This document shows, piece by piece, positions 46,742 to 57,716 of a DNA stretch of 64,000 nt (positions within the stretch are counted from its first letter, which is position 1; the number at the start of each line of letters is the position of its first letter). The DNA comes from Onchidella celtica. Its lineage: Eukaryota > Mollusca > Gastropoda > Systellommatophora > Onchidiidae. A program made the translations under genes and the position numbers. The DNA lies in contig OZ007582.1 in assembly GCA_963931925.1 (NCBI GenBank), positions 35,888,336-35,952,335 on the forward strand, in the 5' to 3' direction. The notes beneath the pieces were generated by a model. The model was given only the letters and a program-made list of their open reading frames with translations. It had not been told where the DNA came from and searched no databases.

Positions 46742-48114
46742 TGAATCTTATTCGAGTGGGCCAGATCGAGATACGTGTCATGAGTGACTTGGATCCGGAA
46801 GTTCGGAACCCACTGTGATGCCACAGGCGTGACTCCCACAGAGTCAAACGTCGAAAATCTAGTCTGGTTTAATAATGACTTTGAAGATCTCAAGCAGACC
46901 CGTCCCACGGGCGGTAAAAGACATGACTCAAAGAAAAAGGCCAAGACTAAGAAAGGTCACGCTATAGTATCTGTCCAAAATGTTGTGACATTTTCAGTGT
47001 TACTTAGAAATAGATACAAGACTGTTTTATCCATGAAAAATAAAAAGGTAATATTATAGAATACAATTCTATTCAGGTTTCTCAAAGACACAGAAAAGCA
47101 TCTTCTTGTGGAATATTTTTGTCGTTTTGCAACGTTTCACATAAAGACACCTGTTCAGGAAAGGTCGTCATAAATATTTTGTACTGGTGTAAGATAGCTT
47201 ACAAACTGGCAGACAATGAAGAAAGAAAGAAAAAATGACAGCTCATTATCTCAATAAGGACACTATCCGTCAGCTTTAGTAGTATTGATAATCCCGGCTC
47301 ATAAAGCCTATTCTCGTGGTTAGATATTCACAGATTATATCTTTATAATCTTGTTTGTTATGCAGAGATTATATCACAGGTGTACTCATGCACAGCTGAC
47401 GACATTATTAATTACAAGTTACAAAATAGAATAGGTCGTGGGTGTAGTTTAATGACTTTAGCCCTAATCCATGACAAAGCGTTTCATAACCTCTTTTTGG
47501 TTTTCATTCTGTCAATAAAACATAATTATAATATATATATATATTTATTTTGTGGGGGTGGGGGGGGGGATCGGGGATTGTTGGGTTAATCGACTGGGAT
47601 AAGTCTGCATGTTTTTAACACAACTCAACGTTTAAGAACAATGAAATACATTGTAAAAACCTGTTTCTCTATACATTCGTGTCTCAAGCCGTTATTTCAC
47701 TCCATAACAAGTGTTGTTGTTGTTTTTCAAACAAATCAATAATTTTTGGCATGAGCTTATCAATACCTGTGGAGTAAGTCTTGATCAGCGGAAGTAAACA
47801 ACAAAAATCGAGTTGAACGTCGTGCAGAAATTATTTGCATAATCTGGAATGAGAAACATAAAATCCGCCTTATTTTCAAAATACACATACGATATATATA
47901 TTATTATTTTTTATACGCTATGAATAATACGTAAACGTTATTTCGTCGCTATGCTGAAAGACTCCCGTAACTAACATTTCGAAAATTTTACAGGAGAGCC
48001 AAAAAACTGATTTTCTTTGGATTATTGCCGCCAGCACATTCTAATGACAATGGACTTGATTATTGCAATATTGTTATTTATAGGAATTGAGAGAGCCAAA
48101 GGCTTTTGACACAA
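46742..48114. other. Gene-poor stretch
   Basis: Starts with the 46746-46825 block shared with 43564-43640. A 91-codon frame at 46784-47059 (Lys-rich) has no recognised family. TA and G runs at 47530-47571. Confidence 0.4.
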
Positions 48115-49935
48115 TGTCACGAGCCGCGTGAGCTCTTTTCTGTTAGTCATGGGTTGGGTTTATTTTGGGAGAATATGAAACGCGTTTAGCTATTAATCGA
48201 GCCACGGATTTCGTGATGAGGGATATGTGAGTGAAGTTTGTAAACATTAAGTTAACCCTTTGATTTTGGCATGCGTGTGAGATTTTCTTGTTTACATGGT
48301 AGGGTTGTAGAAGTTTTAGTGTAGGTTTTTGAGTCGTGTCCATATCCTTTTGAGAAAGCAGTTAGGGTTAACTGAAAGACAAACTTTTGTTTGTCGTGGC
48401 TAGGTCCTTGATCGTCAAATCGGGAGGGAGACCCTTAGTAACCATCGGGGGGTATAAAAGCTAACACACGTACTAAGATCAGTGGATTCATATTTCGAGC
48501 ATTTGGCGAAAAGACGAGTCACGGGGGCCTCCTACCTGAGTGGAGATGATAGACAACAAGATTCGCGCTGTGAAGAGACCTAGTCGTGTCCAGGCTTAAG
48601 TGTGCACGCCGCTTACATTGGACTCTCTCGCTCGCAAAACTATCGCGAGCTAGGAAATGGTGAGAGACTCCGTCGTGTGTGTTTGTGCCAGGAATTGAGA
48701 CATTTTTTTCCGTCACCCCATTGTGACGAAGAGAAGGACATTGAATATATTTTTACTAGATGTGTAATGAGCTGTTAGATTGTGTTTGAGATTGAACTAT
48801 GCTCATTTCCTAGATGTGTACTTCTTAGTGCGGATCAGCATAGATATTTTGTAAAGTGTATTACTGTGAAAATCATTAGAGAGTGCTGCTGCACTTTATG
48901 AGTCGGTCCATTATCTGATTAGGTGCTATTACTGATTGTATGAAAGCGAGATCGACCAACTTGAATTTGTTTACACCGGTATCCTTTAGGAACCGTAGTC
49001 CTGGATAGGCGCACTTCAAGAGTGCATAGTACTAGACTTGTCGATATCCTATTTTAGATAGACTTGCTAGAATTTCAGTAGTGGATGACATTTATGTAAT
49101 ATCTATGATTGTGATTACCGTAAATTATGCAGTCTGTAACAGCTGAGGTTGTTCTAGCACGTTATAGTAGGGGGGAGTTAGTTGATCTAACTACAACCCT
49201 TTAGAAAACGAAACTATTACCGCTGTAAAATAAATAAACACGAGATCCGACGGTAGATTAAATAATACTAAAGTTTAATAACTGTATAGTGAACAATAAA
49301 TTACTAGGAAGACACCAGCGAAACTAAATATCTACGCCACACAAAAGGAAACTCACTTACTCACCGACCAGCCACTCACACAGGTCTATATATATAAACA
49401 TTCCTACAGAAAGTTCCCGAAATAAACGTTACCTTTGCCCTCGCACAAACTAACCAATCACGCATCAATACGTCATCAGGTTACATCACTCAAGGCCAAA
49501 TCTGGCGTAAACATTCGTATCCACAACGTTATCGAATATTCGGGAACATACTAATATTTACTGAACGAGTCAAAACACCTGACAACAAGCGAGCGAGGAA
49601 AAACACTACTCACTAGAAAAGAAGGTCAGGTCACGGAGTACAGTACACTCTGGCGGTTGTCAACAATAAAATGAAAAAAGTAGTGGACACATGCTCAGCC
49701 ACCAGCACAACAACAAAACCGGGGGAGGGCAAGGGGTAGCCCGCAGATGCTACACAGTCGAATGTTGTATGATCATTACATGGCCCGTCAGGCCTGAACA
49801 TAAGTAATCCTGTGTTGCTTAGTTATTGTGGTATGAATGTTTCGGGTGTGAGTCTATTACATCCACCTAACCCCTCGTTGACATCTGGAGGGGACCTACA
49901 ATAACGCAATTATCCCCAAAATCCCACTTCTGACA
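48115..49935 (+). mobile_element. Solo LTR, family 3 copy 1, containing a nested solo LTR
   Basis: TGTCACGAGCCGCGTGAG to CCACTTCTGACA, with 5-bp duplications CACAA (48110-48114 and 49936-49940). Without the nested element it is 1196 bp. A TATA box (GGTATAAAAGC) lies near 48451. The start resembles the Gmr1-like LTR start, so the families may be related. Confidence 0.93.
49135..49754 (+). mobile_element. Nested solo LTR, family 4
   Basis: TGTAACAGCTGAGG to GATGCTACA, with 5-bp duplications CAGTC (49130-49134 and 49755-49759). The family 3 relative at 55125 has the empty site (ATGCAGTCGAATG). TATATATA near 49388 and AATAAA near 49667 suggest + orientation. Confidence 0.92.
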
Positions 49936-50194
49936 CACAAGGTGTGTCATTGATTTTCGGACCCAAAGAACGAAAAAAAGTGATTTTGGCCAAAATTGTT
50001 TGTTACGGGAGTCTTGCAGCATAACGACGATTTGTCCATTCAGAAAGTTGTGGTGACCAGTGTTAAATAAATAATATGTAAATATAGATAGTACCAACAC
50101 AAACTATAAGATGGACACTCATTATGATTAAGGGGGAAAGGTATTTTCCCTTCTGAAACCTTTTTCATCTTTGTACTGAAGCCCTGTAGAAACA

Positions 50195-50240
50195 AAGATC
50201 TTCAAAGTAATCAAAGATCTTCAAAGTAATCAAAGATCTT
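50195..50240 (+). repeat. Short tandem repeat, three units
   Basis: CAAAGATCTTCAAAGTAAT repeated about 2.5 times. Confidence 0.85.
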
Positions 50241-50387
50241 CAAGTCCTGAAACGCCAAGGTTTCCGGTAAGGCCGAAAGCGCACTAAAACAAATCAGTCT
50301 TGCAACTATTTGGACTCCCAGTATAGCCGGTCTCTCTCTTCCCGTCAGCTGACTCAAGACTTTATAGCAAAGACACTAGAATTGATA

Positions 50388-51010
50388 AGATAAGACAACT
50401 AGTGCTTTTGGCGTGCACACATTTCGCACCGCCACCTAGCGGCAATCGCGCGGAAGTCATGAAAAGTGCCGTATTTTACAAAGCCAAGTAATAATAATAA
50501 TAATAATAATGTATAGCATTTATATAGCGCATATCCATTTAAAATGCTCTATGCGCTTTACAGAAACGACATGTCAACCACAGAGCAGAATGGAGCTGCC
50601 TGCGAAGCGCTCAACACACTGCACTGCTTCTTTCTCTCTCCCTGTCTCGCTCACTCTCTCTCTATATCTCAGAGCAAATTGTAACGCAGCCTGTTAGGCG
50701 CAGTTCACAACTCGCAACAGTTCACAACTCACAGCAGTTCACAACTCACCTCAGTTCACACAACACACAAGTAGGGAAAATATTGAATTTATTTTCACTG
50801 TTCAGCTATCGCTATAAGCCTTGATTGACGTCACTCGTTGTGGAATTAGAACCTCAATCGCTGTGGGAAGACTAGGGCTATTTTTTCGTTGTTTTTGTTT
50901 TAGCCGCAGTAGCGCTGTCACAATTTTGTATCATAAATTTACCTTGATATCAAGTATTTTTTTTCATACTACGCGCCACTTGATTTTACTTTGTGAACCA
51001 CACAATGGAG
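50388..51010 (+). repeat. Interspersed repeat, copy 2, interrupted
   Basis: Matches 40905-41250 on both sides of the (ATT)n-tailed element at 50484-50773, which therefore inserted into it. Confidence 0.85.
50484..50773 (-). mobile_element. Short retroelement with (ATT)n tail, - copy, nested
   Basis: Begins with the ATT tail (AAT repeats on +), then GCATTTATATAGCGCATA, GCTCTATGCGCTTTACAG, CAGAGCAAATTGTAACGCAG and CTGTTAGGCGCAG, followed by TTCACAACTC repeats. Flanked by AAGTA at both sides, a candidate target duplication. Confidence 0.85.
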
Positions 51011-51034
51011 CAAATGCTCTCCAAGTCAGTGTGA

Positions 51035-51480
51035 CCAGATTCTCTCCCCCCCCCCCCTCTCTCTCTTTCTGTCTCTCTCTCTCTCTCTCTTTCGTTCCCT
51101 CTCCATTATTATTCCGTTGTTAGAATACACCCTCATTCGTTCCTTCCATCTCTCTGTCTTTATCACTCTTTCTTTCTTTTTCTTTCTCTCTCTCTGTCTC
51201 TTCCTTTCTCTCTTTTTTTTTCTCTAACACACTGTCCCTCTTTTCCTCCATTCTCTCTCTCATTCTTTCTCTCTGTTTTTCTCTTTCACCGTCGCTCTCT
51301 CCCCCTCTTTCTCTCGCTCTTGACCTCTCTCTTTCTTTATCCCTGTCTGTCTGTCTGTCTCTTTCTGGTTTGTTTTTTTTTGCTTACCGTTTCTTGATCT
51401 CTCTTTTTTTTTTTCTCTATCTTACCATCACTCTCTGTCTCTCTTGACCTCTCTCAATCACTCTCTCTTTTTCTCTGTTC
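51035..51480 (+). repeat. Pyrimidine-rich tract
   Basis: CT- and T-rich with TCTG runs; C homopolymer at about 51047-51058. Non-coding. Confidence 0.92.
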
Positions 51481-51752
51481 TTACGACTCTTTCCACTAAG
51501 GCCTAATGCGACGTCACAGCGTTTCCTCTGACATTTTGTTTACATTTGTAAATCAAGTTGAAATTTTAAAAAGATATTAACAACATACTCAACACGAAAT
51601 TAGTCGATAAAAAAAAAAAATGCACTTGCAACCTCCACACTGAAACAAAGCAAATTAGAGATACAAGGACTGGATTCTGTCATAAAATGCTAATTGTCAC
51701 AAAAATGAATACTCAGTGTCTCAGTTCAGTAATTTAGTCACAGGGGCTGTAT

Positions 51753-51778
51753 TGGGGGGGGGGGGGCGGGGGGGGGGC
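51753..51778 (+). repeat. G homopolymer tract
   Basis: About 25 G with one C. One of many C or G runs in this window. Confidence 0.93.
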
Positions 51779-51950
51779 TTTATTTTCAGCCAACTTTCTC
51801 TGAATCAACTTGTGAGACAGACTTGTTTTGGTCTCTCTACTGCGCGAGGTCACGTTGATCTCCATGGTCCAGATCTCACACTAAAAGCCCGGCGTAAACA
51901 CAATTGACTGGGTGCCATAATAAACTCAGGTCTTGGTAACAAAGCAAAGG

Positions 51951-51953
51951 TCT

Positions 51954-52041
<88 letters not shown>

Positions 52042-52045
52042 CGTT
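51951..52045 (+). repeat. TTG / TCGTTG trinucleotide repeat
   Basis: TTG units grade into TCGTTG units over about 90 bp. Confidence 0.93.
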
Positions 52046-52164
52046 GGAGGATGGGCGAAGTTATTCATATAGTTTCCACACATCGAAACCGACGTCGGCT
52101 CCAAGCCGTAAAGAAGCGATGTCAGTCCTATGTCGTGCAAAGGTGACGTCAATCCTTCGCGCCG

Positions 52165-52260
52165 GATTTTCCATAGGTTTCAAGTTTCAAGTTTCAAGTT
52201 TCAAGTTTGCTTTAGGCCTGAATGGCCAATTCAAAATATACACAAGAATCACGCAAATGA
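52165..52260 (-). mobile_element. Retroelement 3' end with heptamer tail
   Basis: TTTCAAG repeated four to five times beside GCTTTAGGCCTGAATGGCC, the form of a short retroelement tail read on the minus strand. Confidence 0.5.
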
Positions 52261-52534
52261 GATTTGAAAAGACAAAAAAAATTTTTAAAAAGCAAAAAAA
52301 AAAAACAGGACGTATTCGGCCATTTACTCTCTCCGTTCCTTGCTGTCTAGTACAGTTTATACATAGAATTTCTAGATGAGCAGATTAACTGAAGATTTTT
52401 GAAGTTCCTCCCGATCAGTAGCTCGGAGTCACATAATTTATTCTTAAAAAGTTATAAATAACTGAAGAAAAGTTCAAAAGGTTAGTTCAAATACTTGTCG
52501 ACACCGATGCAAAACAGTCAAGACTCAGTGGGCT

Positions 52535-52725
52535 CCTTGTCTAAAGCCGTGTTTTCATATGCACGGATACGGAAACGGCAAAAATTAAGTTGTAAAAAGA
52601 AAGCGATTTTTATGCGTACGGAAACGGCGTGTCCTTACACTCGAAAATATTCTTTCTGTTTCACTACTGGACTGATTTTTGACGTGTCCGTTTCCGCACA
52701 TATGAAAGTGCTGCTTAAGTCTCGC
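52535..52725. mobile_element. MITE-like element of the GTGTTTTC...GGAAAC family, copy 2
   Basis: Left CGTGTTTTCATATGCACGG and ATACGGAAAC, right GTGTCCGTTTCCGC and ACATATGAAAGTGCTG, form inverted ends. Inner TGCGTACGGAAACGGCGTG is a further copy of the motif. Confidence 0.75.
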
Positions 52726-52976
52726 CTAGCAATAAAAGTGGATAAATTACTTCTACAATCAGTTGGGCATTGACAATGGCACAGTTCCCTGATCCTACCA
52801 CTGCGGTCTGTCCATGGGAGAGAACGCTGAATATAATTACTGTATTTAGTTTTTCCTGGATTATTTCCCTGTTTTATCCTGTGTTCGTGAGAAAAAAAGT
52901 CAATAATAAATAATTAATTATTAATTGTTTTGTAATTTCTTTATACATCAATAGCTCGTGTTGGGCGCATAAATTA

Positions 52977-54179
52977 TGTCATGATCACATTAGGATCATA
53001 AATGCCGTGCTAGGTCACGACGTCAGTGAGTTAATTTTTACGATCTTGTTGATTATAACCAGCGTAATTTGTCCTTGAGCTGTTCTCGTGAACAGTTTGT
53101 TTTGAAACACCTTTTTTCTGATAGATGGAGAGAAGGAGGGGCGAGACAGAATAAATGTATAGCTAGGAATGACAGAGCAGTTCTCGACCCCGTGATTTTG
53201 ATTAACATAGATAAGGGGCGAGTAAAGGTATTTTATTTAGACGCTTAGTTGGCGTTCGGAAATTCGTGCATAAGAGTAGAAAGCACGGGGTTTGAAGATT
53301 TTAGTAGTTAATGTTTCGCATTTTAAATTTTGTCTAGACCGTAAAATTGACCTTGATTTTGGCGCAAGGCCGTGACAAGCATAAATTAATACTGCAGGCT
53401 GAGCTCCAGCGGCTGCACCAATCAAATGTATGAATCTGGACGGAAGGTCGAGACATAGCTTTGGTATTTAAACCCGTGCAGAGCTTAGATAGTGGCCACA
53501 TGTAGACAATCCATTTACGAAGTGGACGGCGATAGTCCTCAGCCAGATGAGAGACATAGAGACGCAGTTGAGTAGTCCATATTGTGAGGAGCGTGATGTT
53601 TTAAAGCTCCAGAGCCTAAGCTACTTGGTTTGATATGAACCCACAGCGTTTACATCCAGCGCTCTCACTCCGCATGGTGAGAGTCCATACTAATTTGTAA
53701 TGATGAAAGTGAACCATTCTACTTACTTTTGAAGACAGTTTCAGAGCTACCGCCAGACAACGCATGGTTGTACAAGCATTCTCCATGGCGTGTCTAGAGG
53801 AAATGTCCATATCATAACATGTCTCATTGAATTAATAGAATTTAAACTGTTATATCCGTCGCCACGTGCGCGGATTCTCTTTGGCATCTAACTCATATGA
53901 CCTGCAAGTAGTTAGAGTGAATAAGTTAGTCTTTATAGAAAGCTGTAGTTTCATTAGTTAGATTCAGTTGCCTTTGAATTGATATTTATATTTATATTTA
54001 TATTTGTTACATTAATTACATGTAATTAAACTGCCCTACAGTTCTGCTAAAAATCAAAGCAATTGATTTATTTAGTTTTTAGAGTGCAAGTATTTTTTTT
54101 TTTGTGTGTTCGTCGATTGTGGGAGCGGACCTCGAAAGAGTGTCAGTCGAATTCTCCCCATATAATCCACATCGCGACA
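52977..54179 (+). mobile_element. Solo LTR, family 2 copy 2
   Basis: TGTCATGATCAC to CACATCGCGACA, with 5-bp duplications AATTA (52972-52976 and 54180-54184). Promoter-like GCACCAATCA then TATTTAAACC near 53467. Reverse relative at 11277-12509. Length 1203 bp. Confidence 0.93.
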
Positions 54180-54281
54180 AATTACTTACTTTGTTCCCTG
54201 CAGTCCCTTCTCAGCCACTTCTGTTCGCCGATCCTGGCAGAATTTATTCATAAGGGACATCTTCTAAAGCCTATGAACAGC

Positions 54282-54510
54282 CCTTTGGAAGGCTAACGAG
54301 AAGAAACAGAAGAACAATGCTGACGAAGAGGAAGAAAAAGATGCAGGAAAAGAAAAACAAAAGGAAGCTGAAGACATGACAGAGTACGGCAAGAAAGAAG
54401 CAAAAAAATGGAGACAGAAAAGAAAAGACAAATTTAATAAAACCAACAAAAGCGAAGTGTAAATGTTGACAGTAGTGATCCCCCTAAAACAAAGATCTTA
54501 AATCAGTCTA
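54282..54510 (+). pseudogene. Lys/Glu-rich C-terminal coding end, probably a LINE 3' end
   Basis: From 54282 a frame reads an E/K-rich stretch (EEEEKDAGKEKQKEAE) and ends FNKTNKSEV-stop at 54462. The region around the stop and after it (TTTAATAAAACC, GAAGTGTAAATG, CCCCTAAAACAAAG) resembles the 3' tail of the SINE at 55494-55965, a link expected between a SINE and its LINE partner. The alternative is a terminal host exon, since AACAG before 54280 looks like an acceptor. Confidence 0.45.
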
Positions 54511-55124
54511 TGTAGTGGGGGAGCTTTATGGAAGCCCTGCGTGCAAATCCTGCACTTTATGATACCCGTATGTCCTTTACCTGGTAAAATCTACCTTATT
54601 TCCTGATTATAAAACGAGGTGGGCCGCCATCGTATGTTCACTGGAACCACCTAAAATTGGATCTTGAAGATGCGTAAAAACGCGGACGTTTATCATTTAT
54701 AACCTTCTTTACTTTAAAGTGAGAAGCAAATACATTGCTGAATGAACAGACTGTTTCAATCTTTTGACAACAACGAACAAATGTTTGTTACAGCGTTTGG
54801 CAGTGTTTTCCAGTCATGAACAAGAAGCTCCTAATTTAAGAGACAAAAAATTTGGAGAACGCATATGGGGACGTGCATAATGAACTTATTTTTTTACCCT
54901 ATGTTGTACCCATTCCCCGCCAACTCTCTTTTTTGATGTACGCTTTTCGACCGCAGAGATGTTGAGAATGAAAGAGAGAACGAGAAAACCGGAGAATATG
55001 AACTGGAAAACCCGTCTGTTCAACCTCGAGAGGGAATCCTCATTCTGCCATTCACATTTCTAGGGGCGCTTTATTCTCTCTCCCCCCCCCCTCCCCCCCC
55101 CCCCCCAAAAAAAACCACCACCAG
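54511..55124. other. Gene-poor stretch
   Basis: No family recognised; ends in long C runs (55082-55107) just before the solo LTR. Confidence 0.5.
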
Positions 55125-56813
55125 TGTCACGAGCCGTGTGAGCTTTTTTCTGTCAGTCATGGGTGGGTTTATTTTGGGAGAATATGAAACGCGTTTAGCT
55201 TTTAATCGAGCCACGGATTTCGTGATGAGGGATGTGTAAGTGAAGTTTGTAAACATTAAGTTAACCCTTTGACTTTGGTATTCGTGTAAGATTTTCTTGT
55301 TTACATAGTGGGATTGTAGAAGTTTTAGTGTAGGGTTTTGAGTTGTGTCCATATCCTTTTGAGAAAGCAGTTAGGGTTAACTGAAAGACAGACTTGTGTT
55401 TGTCGTAGCTAGGGCCTTGATCGTCCAATCGGGAGGGAGACCCTTAGTAACCATTGGGGGTATAAAAGCTAACACACGTAATAAGATCAGCGGGGACAAG
55501 GTGGTCTAGAGGAGAGGTGCTCGCCTCTTATGCCAAGGGTCCCGGGTTCTAAACCCGGGCAGTGCAGGCATGTTGGAAAGTGGATTTTTCTCATATTTTC
55601 AAGTCCCTGGTCCTATTGGGGGGTAGGATCAAGTAGTTCTTGGAAATTGGATTTTTCTCATATTTTCAAGTCCCTGGTCCTATTGGGGGGTAGGATCGAG
55701 TACCTAGTCTTCTCGGATAAGGACGAAAAAATTCGGAGGGCCCGTGTGCACGTTGCGCACGTTAAAGATACCTTGGCAGTTGGAAATCGTAAAGAGCAGG
55801 CCGAAAGGCCGCTGCCCGGGCAAAATTGAAATTAATAGATTAAAATTTATCCATATCATCTCCCCCCCCCCCCCCCCCCCCGCCAGAACCAGATATAATA
55901 AAACAAGTAAAGTGAGGAGTAAATGCCAAGGGCAGCGAACCTCCTAAAATAAAGACCTCAAATCCAAGATCGGCGGATTCATATTTCGAGCATTTGGCGA
56001 AAAGACGAGTCACGGGGGCCACCTACCTGAGTGGAGATGACAGACAATATTCGCGCTGTGAAGAGACCTAGACAGTGACGAAACCTCTGTGCACCAGGCT
56101 TAAGTGTGCACGCCGTTTACATTGGACTCTCTCGCTCGCAAAACCATCGCGAGCGAGGAAATGGTGAGAGATTCCGTCGTGTGTGTTTGTGCCAGGAACT
56201 GTGACAGTTTTTTCCGTCACCCCATTGTGACGAAGAGAAGGACATTGAATATATTTTTACTAGATGTGTAATGAGCTGTTAGATTGTGTTTGAGATTGAA
56301 CTATGCTCATTTCCTAGATGTATACTTCTTAGTGTGGAGCAGCATACATATTTTGTAAAGTGTATTACTGTGAAAAGTATTAGTGAGTGCTGCTACACTT
56401 AGGAGTCAGTCAATTACCTGATTAGGTGCTATTACTGATTGTATGAAAGCGAGATCGGCCAACTTGAATTTGTTTACACCGGTATCCTTTAGGAACCCTA
56501 GTCCTGGATAGGCGCACTTCAAGAGTGCATAGTACTAGACTTGTCGATATCCTATTTTAGATAGACTTGCTAGAATTTCAGTAGTGGATGACATTTATGT
56601 AATATCTATGATTGTGATTACCGTAAATTATGCAGTCGAATGTTGTATGATCATTACATGGCCCGTCAGGCCTGAACATAAGTAATCCTGTGTTGCTTAG
56701 TTATTGTGGTATGAGTGTTTCGGGTGCGAGTCTATTACATCCACCAACCCCCTCGTTGACATCTGGAGGGGACCTACAATAACGCAATTATCCCAAAAAT
56801 CCCACTTCTGATA
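55125..56813 (+). mobile_element. Solo LTR, family 3 copy 2, containing a SINE
   Basis: TGTCACGAGCCGTGTGAG to CCACTTCTGATA, the last ACA mutated to ATA, with 5-bp duplications ACCAG (55120-55124 and 56814-56818). TATA box GGTATAAAAGC near 55459. About 1206 bp without the SINE. Its right end lies only 24 bp from the next LTR. Confidence 0.93.
55494..55965 (+). mobile_element. tRNA-derived SINE, copy 4, full length with target duplication
   Basis: Inserted in the family 3 LTR and flanked by AAGATCAGCGG (55483-55493) and AAGATCGGCGG (55966-55976). Head with A box GGTGGTCTAGAGG and B box GGGTTCTAAACCC; a 67-bp piece of the body is doubled (55573-55639 and 55640-55706); then a C tract and a tail ending ATAAAGACCTCAAATCC. 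Confidence 0.92.
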
Positions 56814-56837
56814 ACCAGACACACACATAAACAATAT

Positions 56838-57633
56838 TGTCACGAGTGGAGTGAGTGCAATTAAGGGGATTGCTACAGAGCGGGTGTAGAGTAAGAAGGG
56901 CTCACAGTAGACAGCAAGTTAAGCGTGCTGTTGTGAGTAGTGGGGGGGTCTGAATGAGGCGAAAGCGCTGTATAACTATCACTGCAAGTTAGAAGGTCCG
57001 ACGGAGCGGACCTGTGAATAAGAGCCCATCGGGCGGACATAAAGGGAGCAGTCGAGAAGACTAGTGAAAGAGTCTTTCCAGTAATGACTGGTGTCGGGGA
57101 CGGGCCGAAGAGCCACCTCGATGAGCACAAGTGATAGGCCAGCATAGGGCCGGAGGCCGCACATAGGCCAGAAGTGAGGCTGTCAGTGCAGGGCAGTAGA
57201 GGCACATAAAGTCGTGGCAGTCGGGCCACGGACAGGGACGTAGATATGAGAGTGAATGAGATACTATATTATTGCCATGATGATGGGCAAGTGAACTGAT
57301 AAGTTGTATGGCAATAGGAAGGTGATGTTGAGAGACTGCGGTGCCAGTGAATCATTAATGTACTATTAAGACCCTGAGGGGAGAGGCTGAGGCCGAAGTG
57401 CCTTTAGGAGTAACTACCGGATTGTGGATCCGAGGGAGAGGGTGTGTGAGAATAAGGCCGTTGTACGGCAGTTCATTTCAATAATATAATGTATGTAATT
57501 GCGCTATTATATGTATAATTATGTTTAATAAATGTGTGAGTCTGATGGGTTGTTTTGTTAAGTGTTAACTTGTTTGTTCGTGATCGTCGTCCTGTCATAA
57601 ACTATTACATCTCCCAGTCTGGGATTTGTGACA
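56838..57633 (+). repeat. 5' LTR
   Basis: TGT...ACA ends; AATAAA near 57527 as likely poly(A) signal. Lacks the 319-nt GT...AG segment found in the solo LTRs of this family. Confidence 0.96.
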
Positions 57634-57716
57634 CTGGGGGCTCGTCCGTTGTGACACTGGGGGCTCGTCCGTTGTGACACTGGGGGCTCGTCCGTTGTGA
57701 CACTGGGGGCTCGTCC
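57627..57716 (+). promoter_or_regulatory. Primer-binding site, tRNA-Pro type, four tandem copies
   Basis: TGGGGGCTCGTCC follows the LTR after one base. This is the complement of the 3' end of tRNA-Pro as used by murine leukaemia-type retroviruses (14 matching bases in the first three copies, 13 in the last). Units of 23 bp start at 57627, 57650, 57673 and 57696, each carrying the last seven LTR bases (TGTGACA) plus the site. Confidence 0.88.

Noticed and set aside
56873-57229. 118-codon minus frames found identically in 56873-57229 and 62414-62770
   Set aside because: They lie in the two LTRs; identity comes from the recent insertion, not from coding.
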